A stretch of 64,000 nucleotides of DNA from Dromiciops gliroides (GCF_019393635.1 NC_057861.1:546998711-547062710); one strand, 5' to 3'. Positions 41,471 through 52,900 are shown, counted from the stretch's first letter. A program made the numbers and translations. The notes: generated by a model not told the origin, from the letters alone.

Positions 41471-43240
41471 CCAGGGAGGGGGCAAGTAGGTAGAGGTTTA
41501 CCAAGATGGTAATTGGGGTCACAGGTTCATAGATTGATACACCCAATCCACAAACAATGATAGAGTTGATTTGATCATAGTTCATAGTTCCAGAATTGGG
41601 GAAAGAGTGATAACAAGATATATATGAGGCAGCAAGGTAGTTAGTAAGGCTATCCAGAGGATAGGGAATGATGGGGAGAGGAGTGGCTGGGATTTTCCTG
41701 ACACAGTAGTCTGTAGGAGCAGTGACCAATCAGAAGGAAAGGCCAAATTGTGGAAGTTGTTCCCAGCATGATTTCTGTTGTGGATGGAAAGGCAATGTGT
41801 GATGTAGGTAGGGTTATTGTTATTATTATTTCCACTGTATGGGTGAGAGAACTGGACAGACATGAGCTAGTTATGTAACTACTTCTCCAACCACCTGCTA
41901 TAGAATTTAGGAGATATTTGCTCTTCCACCTCTATTGACTCCCTTACTTCTGAAGGATTCTGGGGTAGATGGGGAGGCTGTTGATTTTGTCTGTACCTAA
42001 TGAAGATTTAGTCATGATAATTGCTTATTTGGGGCTAAATCTTATAGGGTATCCCTAGCCTGAAAAGGCAATGTTGGTGACTGGATTTTATAGCTGGGGT
42101 TAGGTAGAGGTGATAGCCCTTCCTCAGGATAAAGGAATCATTTATCCTAAATCGCCTTTCAAACTCTTCTCTATAGGCTGTTTCACAGACAGGGATCCTG
42201 GGGTATAAAAGCAGATGTGAAGAATGATGAGACAGCATTATGCTTGCATCTGGATTGAAAAGCAGTAATTGCATGTACAGTTATATTTTTTTCTTAGACA
42301 TAGTGGGTCCTTTTAATTCTCTCTCTTCCCCCCACCCACGTCCCAGTGCAATTATACTGAAATGTAGGCTAATTTCTCACCAGACTAAATTGTCCTTCAA
42401 TTGGCCCCAAGTCTGAAAGAAATAACCCCCAAACGATGCTAGATTTATAGAATTCAATTTCTTCAATGTTAAATCAAGCACGTTGATTGAATTACACATT
42501 CCCCCCTTTGCCTTCCTTCCCTTGCTTCCCTCTCACCCTCTTTCCACAAATTGCATCTCAAGATGAAACCTGGTTAAATTTTTAAAAAGGAGACTTGCTA
42601 TCAGTGTGATTTATGAGCCCTTGAGGGACAAAATTTGCTGTGGCTTACAAGTGTAGCCAATGCCTCCTTGAGGCTGCGGAAGAATCCAGTGACACTTCTC
42701 TCCTGGAAATGAGCTATTTTTCAGGGATACTTTCTGGGAAAAGTGGCATCTTCTGATCTCATCTCTGGTTGTAGTAGCTGTGAGATTATCCAAGGATCTT
42801 GGGGAAGCTGAGGTGAGAGAAGGAAGCCTTGGAATTCACCTCATCTTCATGCCGTCAATGGCATTTAAAACTTCCGAGACTGGGTGTGTGTGGGTTGGAG
42901 GGGCAAATGGTCGGGGATGAGATGGAAAAGAACTTTGAGAAGCCAACGGCTTTGGGAAAAGCCTGCTGATTTAAAGCACAGCTGTCTCCCCTCAGCATAG
43001 CTTTCTTCTGTGCTGTACTGTGCGAACCCACTGATGGCCCTTCCAGACACAGGATGTTATTATCTGCTGAGTGGAAAAGGAAACCATTTCTTCTTTTTGC
43101 TATTAGAATCAAAGGGGTGACTTGGTGGTCTCCAGGGTGTGATCAGTGTATTTATGTATTTCCAGCCTCTGAGGTCACTGTTTCTGCTGAGGGAATGTTG
43201 GAAAACTGTTCTATGATTTTCTTTTTCCCTTATGAAGAAA
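41471..43240 (+). other. Intron 5 repeat-poor block of about 1.8 kb
   Basis: No repeat family is confidently recognised and no exon fits SYT17. Minus-strand frames at 41439-41863 and 42855-43112 have no family resemblance. The longest repeat-free part of the window. Confidence 0.35.
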
Positions 43241-43329
43241 TACCTTTACATTTGTTAGTTCAGCAAACATGCATTAAGTGCCTGTGGATACTAAGCACTG
43301 TGCCAGAGTGGGGACAGAACAAGAATTTA

Positions 43330-43565
43330 AGTGCTTGCTATGTGCTAGAGATAATGCTAAGCACTTTACAAATATTATCTCATTTGATCTTCATTCACAA
43401 CAACCCTGGGAAGCAGGTGCTATTGTTATCTCCATTTTATAGTTGAAGAAACTGAGGCAGTTGGAGATTAAGTGACTTGCCCAGGGTTGAGCAGTTATTA
43501 AATGTCTCAGGCTGCATGTGAACCTGACTTGTAGCCCAGTGCTTTTCTCTCACCTAGCTGTGAGA
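43330..43565 (-). repeat. MIR-type CORE-SINE, full length
   Basis: AGTGCTTGCTATGTGCTAGA, GAAGAAACTGAGGCAGTTGG and a CTCACCTAGCTGTG end. Confidence 0.75.
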
Positions 43566-43566
43566 C

Positions 43567-44140
43567 AAAAGAAAACCAAAAGAGTTCCTGACCTCAGGGA
43601 GCTTACGTCCTAGGGGAAACAACATGTATGAAGATAAGTCCATAAAGTAAAATACAAATTAATTTTGGGAGGGGAAAGCACCAACAGCTTGAGGAGGGGG
43701 ATTTGCAAGAGAAACCTTGTGTACCAGGTGGCATTAGAGCTGAACCTTGAAAGAAGCTGAGGATTCTAAGATGGCAGATGAGGAGTGAGTGCATTCCAGG
43801 CATGAAGGACAGGCTATGCAAAAGCACGGAGATGGGAGATGAAATGTCTTGTGTGAGGCACAGAAACTTGGCCAGTTTGGGATCCTGAAGAGTGTGTGAA
43901 GAGAAATAGTGTGTCATAAGACTGGAAAGGAAGTCTAGAGCTAGATAATAAAGGGTTTTAAATACCAAACAGCTAACTTTATATGTTATCCTAGAGAATA
44001 CAGAGAGCCGCTGAAGTTTCTTAAGCAAGATAGTGGCATGGTCAGATAGGTTAGAAACATCATTTTGGCATCTGTGCAGTGGGTGAATCATAGAGGGATG
44101 AGACTGGAGGCAGGGAAACCAAGACCAAGTTCTCTTTTGG
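43567..44140 (-). repeat. L2/CR1-clade LINE remnant with RT-ORF 3' coding trace
   Basis: The minus-strand translation of 44151-43603 includes RITYKVSCLVFKTLYYLALD, which resembles the C-terminal part of L2/CR1 ORF2 (YKxxxLVFKALHxLAPxYL). DNA landmarks are CATTCCAGGCATGAAGGACA and AGATAGTGGCATGGTCAGAT. It has several lesions and is not functional. Confidence 0.75.
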
Positions 44141-44584
44141 TGTCCCATCAAGGAACTTTGCCATCAGGTGCATTTCAGGGAGAAGCTGTGTCTGTGGCAC
44201 TTGATCCTTTAAATTTTTCCCATTTGATTTTGGTAGATCACTTGAGGTTTGTGGGCCTTAGTTTTCTTGTCTATAAAATTGCCCGGGGGGGGGGACCATT
44301 TGTGCCTACCTATCTCCTTTATAGGACTGATATGTCAAATAAGAGAATGGATGTGGAAGCATCATGTAGAAGTTGGGTGTGTGACAGGCATTGCTGAGGG
44401 AGGACAAGATATCTGACTTTGAATATTTGAGATTAGACTTGTTCTGTTTTTCCTCAGAAGACAGAACCAGTAGCAATGGGTGGAAATTGCAAAGAAGCAA
44501 ATGTCCAATTGGGGTCATGGAAAACTCCTCAGCAGATGGATAACCAAAAGGCTATGCCTCAGAAGGTAGAGGAGGTCTTCAAGA

Positions 44585-45465
44585 AGAGGTTGAATGATTG
44601 TCTTTTCATGTAACTGGGGAAATTTTTTGTAATTACAAAAAGAAATCCCCACTGTAAGGTACCAAACAAGCAATTTTAACATTAATTTTAATAAAATCTT
44701 GAGTTCCAAACTTTCTTTCTCCCTCACTTCTCCCCTCCATGGGACAGTAAGAAAATTTATATAGGTTTTACATGTTCAATCATGCAAAACATATTATCTT
44801 AAGTCATGCTGTGAAAGAAGACACCGATCCAAAAGGGGAAAAACATAAGAAAAATACAGAAAGTGAAAAATAATATTCTTACATCTACATTCAGTTCTTT
44901 CTCTGGAGGTTGATAGCATTTTTTCATCAAGAGTCCTTTGGAGTTGTCTTGGATCATTGTGTTCATGATAATTGTTAAGTCATGCAAAGTTCTTCGTTAT
45001 TATGTACATTATTATGGTATACACTTTTCTCCTTGTTTTGATCACTTCATTTTGCATCAGTTCATATAAGTCTTTTCAGGTTTTTCTGAAATCTTCCTGC
45101 TCATAATTTCTTATAGCACAGTAATATTCCATCACCATCATATACTACAACTTGTTCAGCCATTCCCCAATTGATGGACATCCCTTCAATTTCCAATTCT
45201 TTACCACCACAAAAAGGGCTGCTATAAATAAAGGACAAATAGGTCCTTTCCCCTTTTCTTTGATCTCTTTGGGAGACAGACCTAGTAGTGGTATTGCTGG
45301 GTCAAAGGGTATGCACAGTCCTTTTTTACATAGTTCCAAATTGCTCTCCAGAATGGTTGCTTCAGTTTACAACTCCACCAGCAGTTCATTAGTGTCCCAG
45401 CTTTCCCATATACTCTCCAACATTTAATATTTTCTGTCATATTAGCCAAGGGGATTTCTTTTTTG
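44585..45465 (-). repeat. L1 3' end with ORF2 C-terminal coding, antisense
   Basis: The minus-strand frame 45339-45145 reads FDPAIPLLGLSPKEIKEKGK and PLFIAALFVVVKNWKLKGCP, the C-terminal block of L1 ORF2 (DPAIPLLG...FIAALFxxxxxWK). The 3' UTR follows at 45140-44690. A 5'-truncated L1 copy. Confidence 0.85.
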
Positions 45466-45554
45466 TTGTGGCTTGGATTAAATGACCACTGCTATTCAAA
45501 ATTCAGTGATTCTCTGATGCCTCTTAGGCCTGTTAGGAGGATCCAGTGAGAGAG

Positions 45555-45725
45555 AATGAAGTAGAAAGAGTTCAGAATTTGGAGTGTGAATCCTACTTCT
45601 GTATTTTACTATCTGTGTGACCTTAGGCAAATCACATAACCCTTCAAGTTCTTGATTCATATCTATAAAATGAGTAGGTTGAACTAGATGACCGAAGTTC
45701 CCTTCCAGCTCTAAATATGTGATCC
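45555..45725 (+). repeat. MIR-type SINE
   Basis: TGTGTGACCTTAGGCAAATC then TGAACTAGATGACCGAAGTT, ending about 185 nt before exon 6. Confidence 0.65.
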
Positions 45726-45910
45726 ATCATAACAATGTAAGACATATTTACAGTTTCTCTTCTTCCAGGATAAATATAGTATTGTTGTAGTTGGGAGAGG
45801 GGATTCTTTTGGTTCTATAAAATGTGTGTGAGATTGTTGGCTTATCCGCTTTGTGGACCACCATTGTGTGGCCACCAATTTAAAGTCCTTAATCTCTTCT
45901 TTCTCCACAG

Positions 45911-46031
45911 AATGAAGTGGAGCTGGGAGAGCTGCTGCTGTCATTGAATTATCTCCCAAGTGCTGGAAGATTGAATGTTGATGTGATAAGAGCCAAGCAG
46001 CTTCTCCAGACAGACATGAGCCAAGGCTCAG
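45911..46031 (+). CDS. SYT17: SYT17 exon 6, start of C2B
   Basis: Codes residues 318-357 (NEVELGELLLSLNYLPSAGR onward to the MSQGS stretch) and the first base of Asp358; phase 0 in and phase 1 out, 121 nt. ELGELLLSLNYLPSAGRL is the typical first strand of a synaptotagmin C2B. The following VDVIRAKQLLQTD carries the usual first loop-1 aspartate. The acceptor follows TTCTTTCTCCACAG. The donor is GTAAAG at 46032. It is isolated by the 31.7-kb intron 5 upstream. Confidence 0.96.
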
Positions 46032-46136
46032 GTAAAGAGAAGTCCAATGACAAAGGGTAGAGGTTTCCTCAGGTGATGAGAGCACCTGGGAGTAGGAGGC
46101 AATAGGCCCAAGTTTTCCCTGGTTGGTCAAGAAGGA

Positions 46137-46285
46137 TTTTTTTTGTTTGTTTCGGGGCCATGGGGGTTAAGTGACTTGCTCAGGGTCACCTAGCTAGTAA
46201 GTACCTGGGGCTGGATTTGAACTCAGGAAGCTGAGTCTTCCTGATTCCAGGCTTTGTACTTTATCCACTGTGTCACCTAGCTGCC
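46137..46285 (-). repeat. Short tRNA-derived SINE
   Basis: GGGGCCATGGGGGTTAAGTG to TGTCACCTAGCTGCC, about 105 nt after exon 6. Confidence 0.85.
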
Positions 46286-46459
46286 ATCTGCATAGTACAT
46301 CTATATAGAGGGAAGGGATAGAATTTGCAACTCAAAATTAAAAAAAAACAACAATTTCCTTTAATTCTATGATCCTTACCAACAATCCCTTAGGTAAGGC
46401 ACATGAGTTTTATCTCCATTTTTACAGTTTTGCAAACTGAGGCTCAGAAAGGCTAAGTC

Positions 46460-46660
46460 ACATATGGAATCATAGATTTAGAGTTCCAAGGGGCTTTAGA
46501 GGTGATCTAGGCCAATCTCTTCCCTCTTTTGATGAGGAAACTGAGACCCAGAAGACTAAATTGCTTGCCTAAAGTCAGACAGGTGGCAAGTAACAGAGCT
46601 GGGATTCAAATCCAGGGCCAATGACTTAAAATCCATTATTCTTCCCACAGCACCTCTCTG
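46460..46660 (-). repeat. MIR-type SINE
   Basis: GATGAGGAAACTGAGACCCA then AAGTAACAGAGCTGGGATTC. Confidence 0.7.
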
Positions 46661-47074
46661 GGAATAAGAATTAATGCCACTTAAATTTAAATCTGTTTCT
46701 TCTACCCTTAAATCCACAGCTCTTTCTGCTATGCCAAATAACCTAAGGACATCTTCTGAGCTCAGTATTCAAAACCTGAGAATTAATATTCCCCCTCCTT
46801 ATTTGTCAAAAATAAGCCTACTTTTAGATTTATATTTTATAATATTTATTCTTTTAAAAAATCATAGCAGAGATTATACTTTAGAACATCCTTTAAAGTT
46901 TGAATGGAGATTTAACCTACTTTCATTTTATCAGGAAATGGCTTTTTCTATGAGAATAGAAATGGTATAATCAGGGTAGCCATCCCTTGCAAAGCACTCA
47001 TGGCATTGACTCTTCAGGAAAAAGTGGTGATGCCCAAACTGGTCTTTGTCTTTCATACTGGTTTTAATGTAGTT

Positions 47075-47565
47075 AGCTGCTGGATGGGACAGTGGATAGA
47101 GAGCTGGGGCTTTCGTCAGCAAGACCTGAGTTCAAATTTAGCTTCAAATACTTATTAGCTGTGTGACCCAGGGCAAGTCACTTCTCTCTGCTTCAGTTTC
47201 CTCACCTGAAAAAATGGGGATGACCTTCCAGGGTTGTCGTGAGTATCAAATGAAGTAATATTTGTAAAGGGGTTAGCATAGTGCCTTGTACATAGTGGAA
47301 TATATATGAGTGCTTTTTTCCTTCACTTCCATTCCCCTAAAGAAAGTGGAGTAGTGGAAATAGCATTAAGAGCTCACTATTTAATAAAGAATTCTAGATT
47401 TAGAGTCAAAGGATCTCCATTTAAATCCCATTTCTGTTGCTTACTTATCCCTGTGAGCTTGATCAGTCATTGTATCTTTCTCAGCCTCAGTTTCTTCATC
47501 TGTAAAATGGGTGTGAGTGGCTGAACTCAATGATGTCTTAAGCTCTCTCCCAGTTCTAACCTTAT
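47075..47565 (+). repeat. Two MIR-type SINEs in tandem
   Basis: 47075-47300 (GACAGTGGATAGAGAGCTGG...GTAAAGGGGTTAGCATAGTG) and 47345-47565 (TCAGCCTCAGTTTCTTCATC). Confidence 0.7.
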
Positions 47566-47569
47566 AATA

Positions 47570-47792
47570 GAGGGTGGGCCAAAAGTCATGAAGGGATCTG
47601 ATGTTTTAATAACTTTTTCAAAAGTACTTTCTTTATTTTATATATATATATGTATATATGTGTGTATAAATATATATATATATATATAATTTCCTATATA
47701 CTATATATGATGCCATGGCATTATAGATCAAAAACAAAAAATAAAGGAGTTATTAAATATTGAAACCCCTTTGTGATTTTTGGCCAACACTG
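47570..47792. mobile_element. Mariner-like MITE with (TA)n core
   Basis: The left end GAGGGTGGGCCAAAAGTCA and the reverse complement of the right end CAGTGTTGGCCAAAAATCA share GGCCAAAA-TCA and then AAGGG. TA dinucleotides flank both ends (47568-47569, 47793-47794), as for Tc1/mariner. The 223-bp element has no transposase, only an A/T-rich centre. Confidence 0.65.
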
Positions 47793-47867
47793 TACAACCC
47801 TGTTGGAGTAGGTATTATCTTCCTCTCAAGCTGAGGGCTTAAATATTTTACCTTGGGCTGTTAATGA

Positions 47868-48112
47868 GTTGTTTCAGTCATGTCTGACTCTTTGTGACCA
47901 CATTTGGGGTTTTCTTGGCAAAGATATTGCAGTGGTTTGCCATTTTCTTTTCTAGCTCATTTTTTACAGATGAGGAAACTGAGGAAAACAGGGTTAAGTG
48001 ACTGACCCAGGGTCACACAGCTAGTAAGTGTCTGAGAACCAGATTTGAACTCATTCGGATGAATCTGATTCCAAGCCCAGTGCTCTATCCACTGCAATAC
48101 TTAGCTACCCTC
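47868..48112 (-). repeat. Long tRNA-derived SINE
   Basis: CAGTCATGTCTGACTCTTTG to CAATACTTAGCTACCC. Confidence 0.87.
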
Positions 48113-48179
48113 TTGGTCTGGATAACAGCTAGTAAGTGCCTCAGGGAGATTTTGAACCTGAGTCAGGTTACAAAAGCAA

Positions 48180-48340
48180 ATGGATTTGGAGTTGGATGGG
48201 ACCTTAAAGGTACATGAATAAAACACCTTCATTTTACAGATGAGAAAACCCAGGGTAACACGGCCAGTACATATCTGAGGGGAGATTTGAACTCACATCT
48301 TCCTGGCTTCAAATCCAACATACTAACTATCATATCATGC
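48180..48340 (-). repeat. MIR-type SINE
   Basis: CATTTTACAGATGAGAAAAC then GAGATTTGAACTCACATCTT. Confidence 0.6.
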
Positions 48341-48499
48341 TTCCTCATAAAAAGCACTGTCTGGAGATTCTTGTTCTGGCTTTTTACTAACTTTGGGCAA
48401 GTCATTTCACTTCAGTGGAGGCAGGTTTTCTTATCTGTAAAATGGGGGTAATACCTGCTCTACCTACTTCACACAGAGCTGTAAGGGTCAAATGAGATA

Positions 48500-49025
48500 A
48501 CGGGCTTGATCAGAACTAATCTTCCCTCCAAAACTTACTCTTCCTTCTAGTCTCCCTATATCTGTGGATGGTACCACTATCATCCCAGCTTCTCATCCTT
48601 CAAAAACTCAGTTATCTTGGAATTTTCACTCTCCTTTACTTCCTTTTTTCAATCCAATCAGTTATCACTCTTGTCAATTCTCCCTCTGTAATATATCTCT
48701 TATCAGTCTTTCTTGTCTCCTTTCCCCACCACCACTCCAATTGGGTCCCTCTTTACCTCTCAAGGGCAATTTTAATAACTTAGGTTTTATGATGTTAGGC
48801 TCTTCCTTTTTCTCTCTTCAACCCATCTCTTTTACACAGCTACCCAAGTAACCTTCCTAAAGCACAGGTCTGTCTACTAATTCCCTTACTCAAAAACCAT
48901 CAGGGGCTCCCTATTGATTGCTTCAAGGATAAAATGCAGGCTCCTTAGCCTGGCATTTAAGATCCTGCATAGTCTAACTTCAACCCACTTTTCTAGCCTT
49001 ATTTCATACTGCTGCTCATTGTTAG
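48500..49025 (+). repeat. L2/CR1-clade LINE 3' region
   Basis: CTTCCTAAAGCACAGGTCTG, CTCAAAAACCATCAGGGGCT and AGCCTGGCATTTAAGATCCT: the sense counterpart of the antisense LINEs elsewhere. Confidence 0.7.
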
Positions 49026-49029
49026 AGAG

Positions 49030-49130
49030 GCGGGCTAGGTAGTAGATAGAGAGCCAGATTAAAGTCTTGTTTCTGACACAGACTGGCTGAGTGACCCTGG
49101 GCAAGTCACTTAACTACAGTTATCCCTTCC
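49030..49130 (+). repeat. Truncated tRNA-derived SINE
   Basis: GGCGGGCTAGGTAGTAGATA then GTGACCCTGGGCAAGTCACT. Confidence 0.65.
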
Positions 49131-49438
49131 ACATCAAAGCAGTTAGCCATGATCTGAAAAATTCTTGTAAAAATTTTTGACCCTCCCTTCATACCAGAGA
49201 AGAAGTCTGAATTACTATGGCATTAAAAGATAAAATATGTTCATACTGTACAATTCAATACATATATTTTATGCATTTCTGAGTTTCTAAACTTTTTCTG
49301 TGTCATCTGCTGGCCTTTGGGTGCCGCCTGCTACTTCTACAAAATTCCCCCTAAATCCCCATTTAATTTCTTATGTTGACTCAAGCTATATTAAAATTGT
49401 GATGGGGAAAGTCACGATGTAGAAGGGATCCATATTCA

Positions 49439-49603
49439 TGGGGGCAGCTAGGTAGCACAGTGGATAAAGCACTGGGCCTGGATTCAGGAGGGCCTGAGTT
49501 CAAATCCAGCCTCAGACACTTGACACTTACTAGCTGTGTGATCCTGGGCAAGTCACTTAACCCTCATTGCCCCACAAACAAACAAACAAACAAAAAGAAT
49601 GGA
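49439..49603 (+). repeat. Short tRNA-derived SINE (WSINE1-like)
   Basis: GGGGGCAGCTAGGTAGCACA head and a CAAA-repeat tail. Perfect 14-bp duplication GGGATCCATATTCA (49425-49438, 49604-49617). Confidence 0.95.
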
Positions 49604-49934
49604 GGGATCCATATTCAGTGCAACAGGCAAACTCTCCAAGACCATCAATTGCAGATAAAGCCCTGACCTCCGTCAGTAGAATGAGTTTCTCATTTGGGAG
49701 TTATGTATGTTGTATTTCCACTGAAATATTTCCTAGGGTTGATATGCCCCCTCCTGCCTCTATATTCTCACAAGCCATTTTTGGCTCCTTCAGGGTATTC
49801 CCTTTCCATTTCTACCTATCTGAATCCTGTTTTCCCCACAAGGCCCAGCTTATGCCCTTGGCAGAAGAGCCTGAATTGGGAGTCACGAGTCTTAGGTTCC
49901 AGTCCTGGTTCTGCCATTAGTTGACTTCATGATG

Positions 49935-50290
49935 TTGGGAAGAGGGTGGGGAGGGTGGGGAGGGTGGGGAGGAGGAACATTTATTAGGCATCTATTAAGC
50001 ACGGGGCTTAGAATCAGGAAGACTCAGCTTCATGAGTTCAAATCTGACCTCAGACACTTAGCAGCTGTGTGATCCTGGGCATGTCACTTCTCCTTGTTGG
50101 CCTCAGTTTCCTCATGTGTAGAATGATCTGGAGAGGGAAATGGCAAACCCCTCTAGTATCTCTGCTGAGAAAATCCCCAATGGTGTCACGAAGAGTCGGA
50201 CATGACTGAGCAACAAAATTATTTTGGGAAGAGGGTGGGGAAAGGAGGGAGGAAGAGCATTTATTAAGCAGCTGTTATTAAGCACTACTG
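49935..50290 (+). repeat. SINE bracketed by ~75-bp direct repeats, before exon 7
   Basis: TTGGGAAGAGGGTGGGGA (49935) and TTTGGGAAGAGGGTGGGGA (50223) open two similar blocks ending CATTTATTAGGCATCTATTA and CATTTATTAAGCAGCTGTTA. A long-type SINE (50005-50214), lacking its usual head, lies between them. The first block also has three GGGTGGGGA repeats (49944-49970), a G-quadruplex motif. Confidence 0.75.
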
Positions 50291-50397
50291 TGCAATGATT
50301 ACATCTGGCAATTCACTCCCCCTCTCTTTTCCTAGAGGATCTCCAAGCCTCCCTGTGGCTCTGACATTCTGTGTCTGCTCTGTACCTCTCTCCCCAG

Positions 50398-50553
50398 ACC
50401 CCTTTGTGAAGGTCCAGCTGGTACACGGACTCAAACTGGTGAAGACCAAGAAGACTTCCTTTATGAGAGGGACAATTGATCCCTTCTACAATGAGTCTTT
50501 CAGTTTCAAGGTCCCACAGGAAGAACTTGAAAATGCTAGCCTCGTATTTACAG
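50398..50553 (+). CDS. SYT17: SYT17 exon 7, middle of C2B
   Basis: Completes Asp358, codes residues 359-409 and the first base of codon 410; 156 nt, phase 1 in and out. It begins with the (S)DPFVKVQLVHGLKLVKTKK core, containing the aspartate of SDPFVK and the polybasic KLVKTKKTS strand that in other synaptotagmins contacts phosphoinositides. It continues with TIDPFYNESFSF and ends ENASLVFT. The acceptor is TCTCTCCCCAG and the donor GTAGGT at 50554. The next residues of C2B (loop 3 and the C-terminal helix) are not in this window. Reading on through the donor gives no family sequence, so the exon does end here. Confidence 0.96.
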
Positions 50554-50689
50554 GTAGGTGGCCTCATCTCAGAGCCTCTCCTGGGTCCCCATTTTCACCT
50601 TTGCCCTTGCTCAGGGTCAGCGTCTTCAGAGGGCAGCCAGCTTCTAACTTGGAGAAGATCGTAAGATCATAGCTTCTGAACTGGGAGGA

Positions 50690-50850
50690 GACCTCAGGAG
50701 CTCTCTAGCCCAACCTACCCATTTTACAGATGAGGAAAACTGAGGCCCAGAATGGTTTAGTGAATTGCCTGAGGATACACAGATAGTGAGCATCTGAGAT
50801 GAGATTTGAACTCAGTACTCCTGAGTCCAGAGTAAATGGTTTTTTCTTTC
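50690..50850 (-). repeat. MIR-type SINE
   Basis: CATTTTACAGATGAGGAAAA then GAGCATCTGAGATGAGATTT. Confidence 0.7.
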
Positions 50851-51084
50851 TACTATACCATGTGTGATACAACTTGGTGTATAAGGACCCACTGTCCCTA
50901 TGATGTGGTAGAGCAGCCTCACAAACCCTGACCTGCTTCACTACCCAGGGAAGAGTCGTTCCAGCACACCTTATCATTTTCACATGCTGCTACAACTTAT
51001 ATAGAAAACCATCATAAAATATTGATGTAGTTAGAATCAAACAACTAAGACAATGGGGAGAAAAGGCCTGGATTTGATGTGGAA

Positions 51085-51400
51085 GAGACCTTAGAAGTTG
51101 CCTAATCCAACCTCCTCCTTTTACAGATAAGGGCAACCACGAGGTCCAGAGACTTGCCCAAGGTCACTGAGTGACAGAGGCATGGCACGATCAGAACTCG
51201 GGTCCGATGATTCCTGGTTCTGGACCCTTTCCACTGAGCCATGATATCTTAGCTCTTCCACCATATCTTGGTTGTGTGACCTTGGACAAGTCATTTAACC
51301 TCTGAGGGTCTCAGTTTTCTCATCCGTATAATGGCCCTACCTCACAGAGTTATTGTGAGAATCAAGAGGACAATGCATGTAACAATGTGTGAGCCATTAT
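51085..51400. repeat. Two opposite MIR-type fragments
   Basis: 51085-51245 minus (CTTTTACAGATAAGGGCAAC) and 51260-51400 plus (GTGTGACCTTGGACAAGTCA). Confidence 0.6.
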
Positions 51401-51554
51401 GAATGCAAGATGCTTCTGCTGTTGTTACTACTTACCTGTGGAAGTATGGGCATGCCCTCAGCCCCAGGATACCCTTCTAAAAATCCAGGGTCAGTTTGTC
51501 AGACTCCAATGCCTCTAACTTACTATCTTGTGCCTATATTAAAGCCATGTTGCT

Positions 51555-51835
51555 CAAGCAGAGGTAGCTAGGTGATGCAGTGGATAGAGTGCTGGGCCTG
51601 GAGTCAGAAAGACTTGAGTTCAAATTCAGCCTCAGATACTTACTAGCTGTGTGACCCTGGGCAAGTCACCTGACCTCTGCTTGCCTGAGTTTCCTCTACT
51701 GTAAAATGGGATAATAATAATAGCACCTCTTTCCCAGGGTTGTTGCAAGGATCAAACGAATTAATATTTGTAAAATTCTTAGCACAGTGTCTGGCTATGT
51801 AGTAAGTACTTAATAAATGCCTATTTCCTTCCTTC
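51555..51835 (+). repeat. MIR-type CORE-SINE, complete
   Basis: GGTAGCTAGGTGATGCAGTG head, GTGTGACCCTGGGCAAGTCA, GGGTTGTTGCAAGGATCAAA and ACTTAATAAATGCCTATTTC end: the best full-length copy in the window. Confidence 0.85.
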
Positions 51836-51990
51836 TAAATGGGGTCAAGCTTGAAAAGGAACTAAGCCAAGACACCAGGCCTACCCACTGTTTATTTGTC
51901 TTAATAAGCTTCTTTTAAATATATATTTATACTTTAAATGATCTTACTGAAGATGGTGCTTCAACAGTAGTGCTTATAATATATGTTGTG

Positions 51991-52122
51991 GGGGCAGCTA
52001 GGTGGTGCTGCAGTGGATAAAGCACCAACCCTGGATTCAGGAGAACCTGAGTTCAAATCTAATCTCAGACACTTGACACTTACTAGCTGTGTGACCCTGG
52101 GCAAGTCACTTAAGCCTCATTG
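51991..52122 (+). repeat. Short tRNA-derived SINE with 3-bp A-box insertion
   Basis: GGGGCAGCTAGGTGGTGCTG CAGTGG: a CTG/GCT duplication enlarges the A box. The A tail is missing. Confidence 0.87.
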
Positions 52123-52279
52123 CCTGTCTTGTTCCCTTCCATGACCTTCATATGTTCATCCATGCCATTTTTTAGAAAAATAAATCTGAAAGAAATCCTA
52201 AGGCAACAGGGACCTTTTCAGATTAACTTGATCAGTTAATTGACTGACTAACAGCTGCCAGCCCAGGGCCTACCTTAAT

Positions 52280-52900
52280 AAGATCTTAATTTATAAAAAA
52301 ATTTGTTTGGATATTGTTTATTTTTACATCACCCCCATTTCCAAATATATCCTACATATCAAGTCCTCTCTTGTAACAAAATACAAAAAGAAATTTAAGA
52401 AAAAAACAATTCAACAAAACTAACAAACTCCCATTTCCAAATATAGTCTACTCATCAAGTCATCTCTTATAAAAGAATTTTTTTAAAAAGTTTTTTTAAA
52501 AAAATAAAGCAATTCAACAAAACTAGCCAACTCTTCAACTGCATTTGATAGTAATTGCAATTTTCCATACCCATAGTCCCCTACTTTTCTAATGCAGGAA
52601 GGTACATTTTTTTTCATATAGCCTTTTGGGGTTTCTTTTTGGGGGGTTGTTTTGTCATTATAATGGCACAGTGTTTTGGCTTTTGTTGTTGTTACTGTAT
52701 TTTCCATTTATATCACTGTAGAGATTGTATATATATTGTTTACCTGGTTCTGCTTGCTCCATACTGCATCAGTTCATATAAATCTTTCCATACTTCTTTT
52801 AATTAATCCTTCAAATCCATTGTCTCTTATAGAATAATAAGAGTCCCTTACATTCGTTCTTACTATTTGTCTGGCCCTTCCCTAGTCTGTGGGCCAGATA
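52280..52900 (-). repeat. L1 3' UTR, antisense, with internal duplication
   Basis: CCCATTTCCAAATATA occurs at 52336 and again at 52429, each followed by TCAAGTC and ATCTCTTATAA-like or TCCTCTCTTGTAA sequence, then CTGCATCAGTTCATATAAAT at 52764. Confidence 0.65.

Larger units (their letters stand above)
1918..50553 (+). other. SYT17: SYT17 gene, coding span within window (3' incomplete)
   Basis: Synaptotagmin-17 (B/K protein) is a tandem-C2 protein without a transmembrane segment. From the literature it is brain- and kidney-enriched, associated with Golgi and endosomal membranes, and implicated in neurite growth and vesicle traffic. Seven exons were placed by matching the translation to the family: 1918-1932, 5346-5363, 6083-6231, 10351-10499, 13566-14185, 45911-46031 and 50398-50553. 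Phases run 0,0,2,1,0,1,1 and every intron is GT-AG. The joined reading frame has 409 complete codons with no stop. As I recall the human protein is 474 residues, so about 65 C-terminal residues remain, which would be the end of C2B. I saw nothing matching them before 64000. Introns are about 3.4, 0.7, 4.1, 3.1, 31.7, 4.4 and over 13.4 kb. Confidence 0.95.

Noticed and set aside
45145..45339. Protein-like frame with DPAIPLLG and FIAALF motifs
   Set aside because: Recognised as the C-terminus of L1 ORF2 in a truncated copy, so listed as a repeat rather than a host gene.
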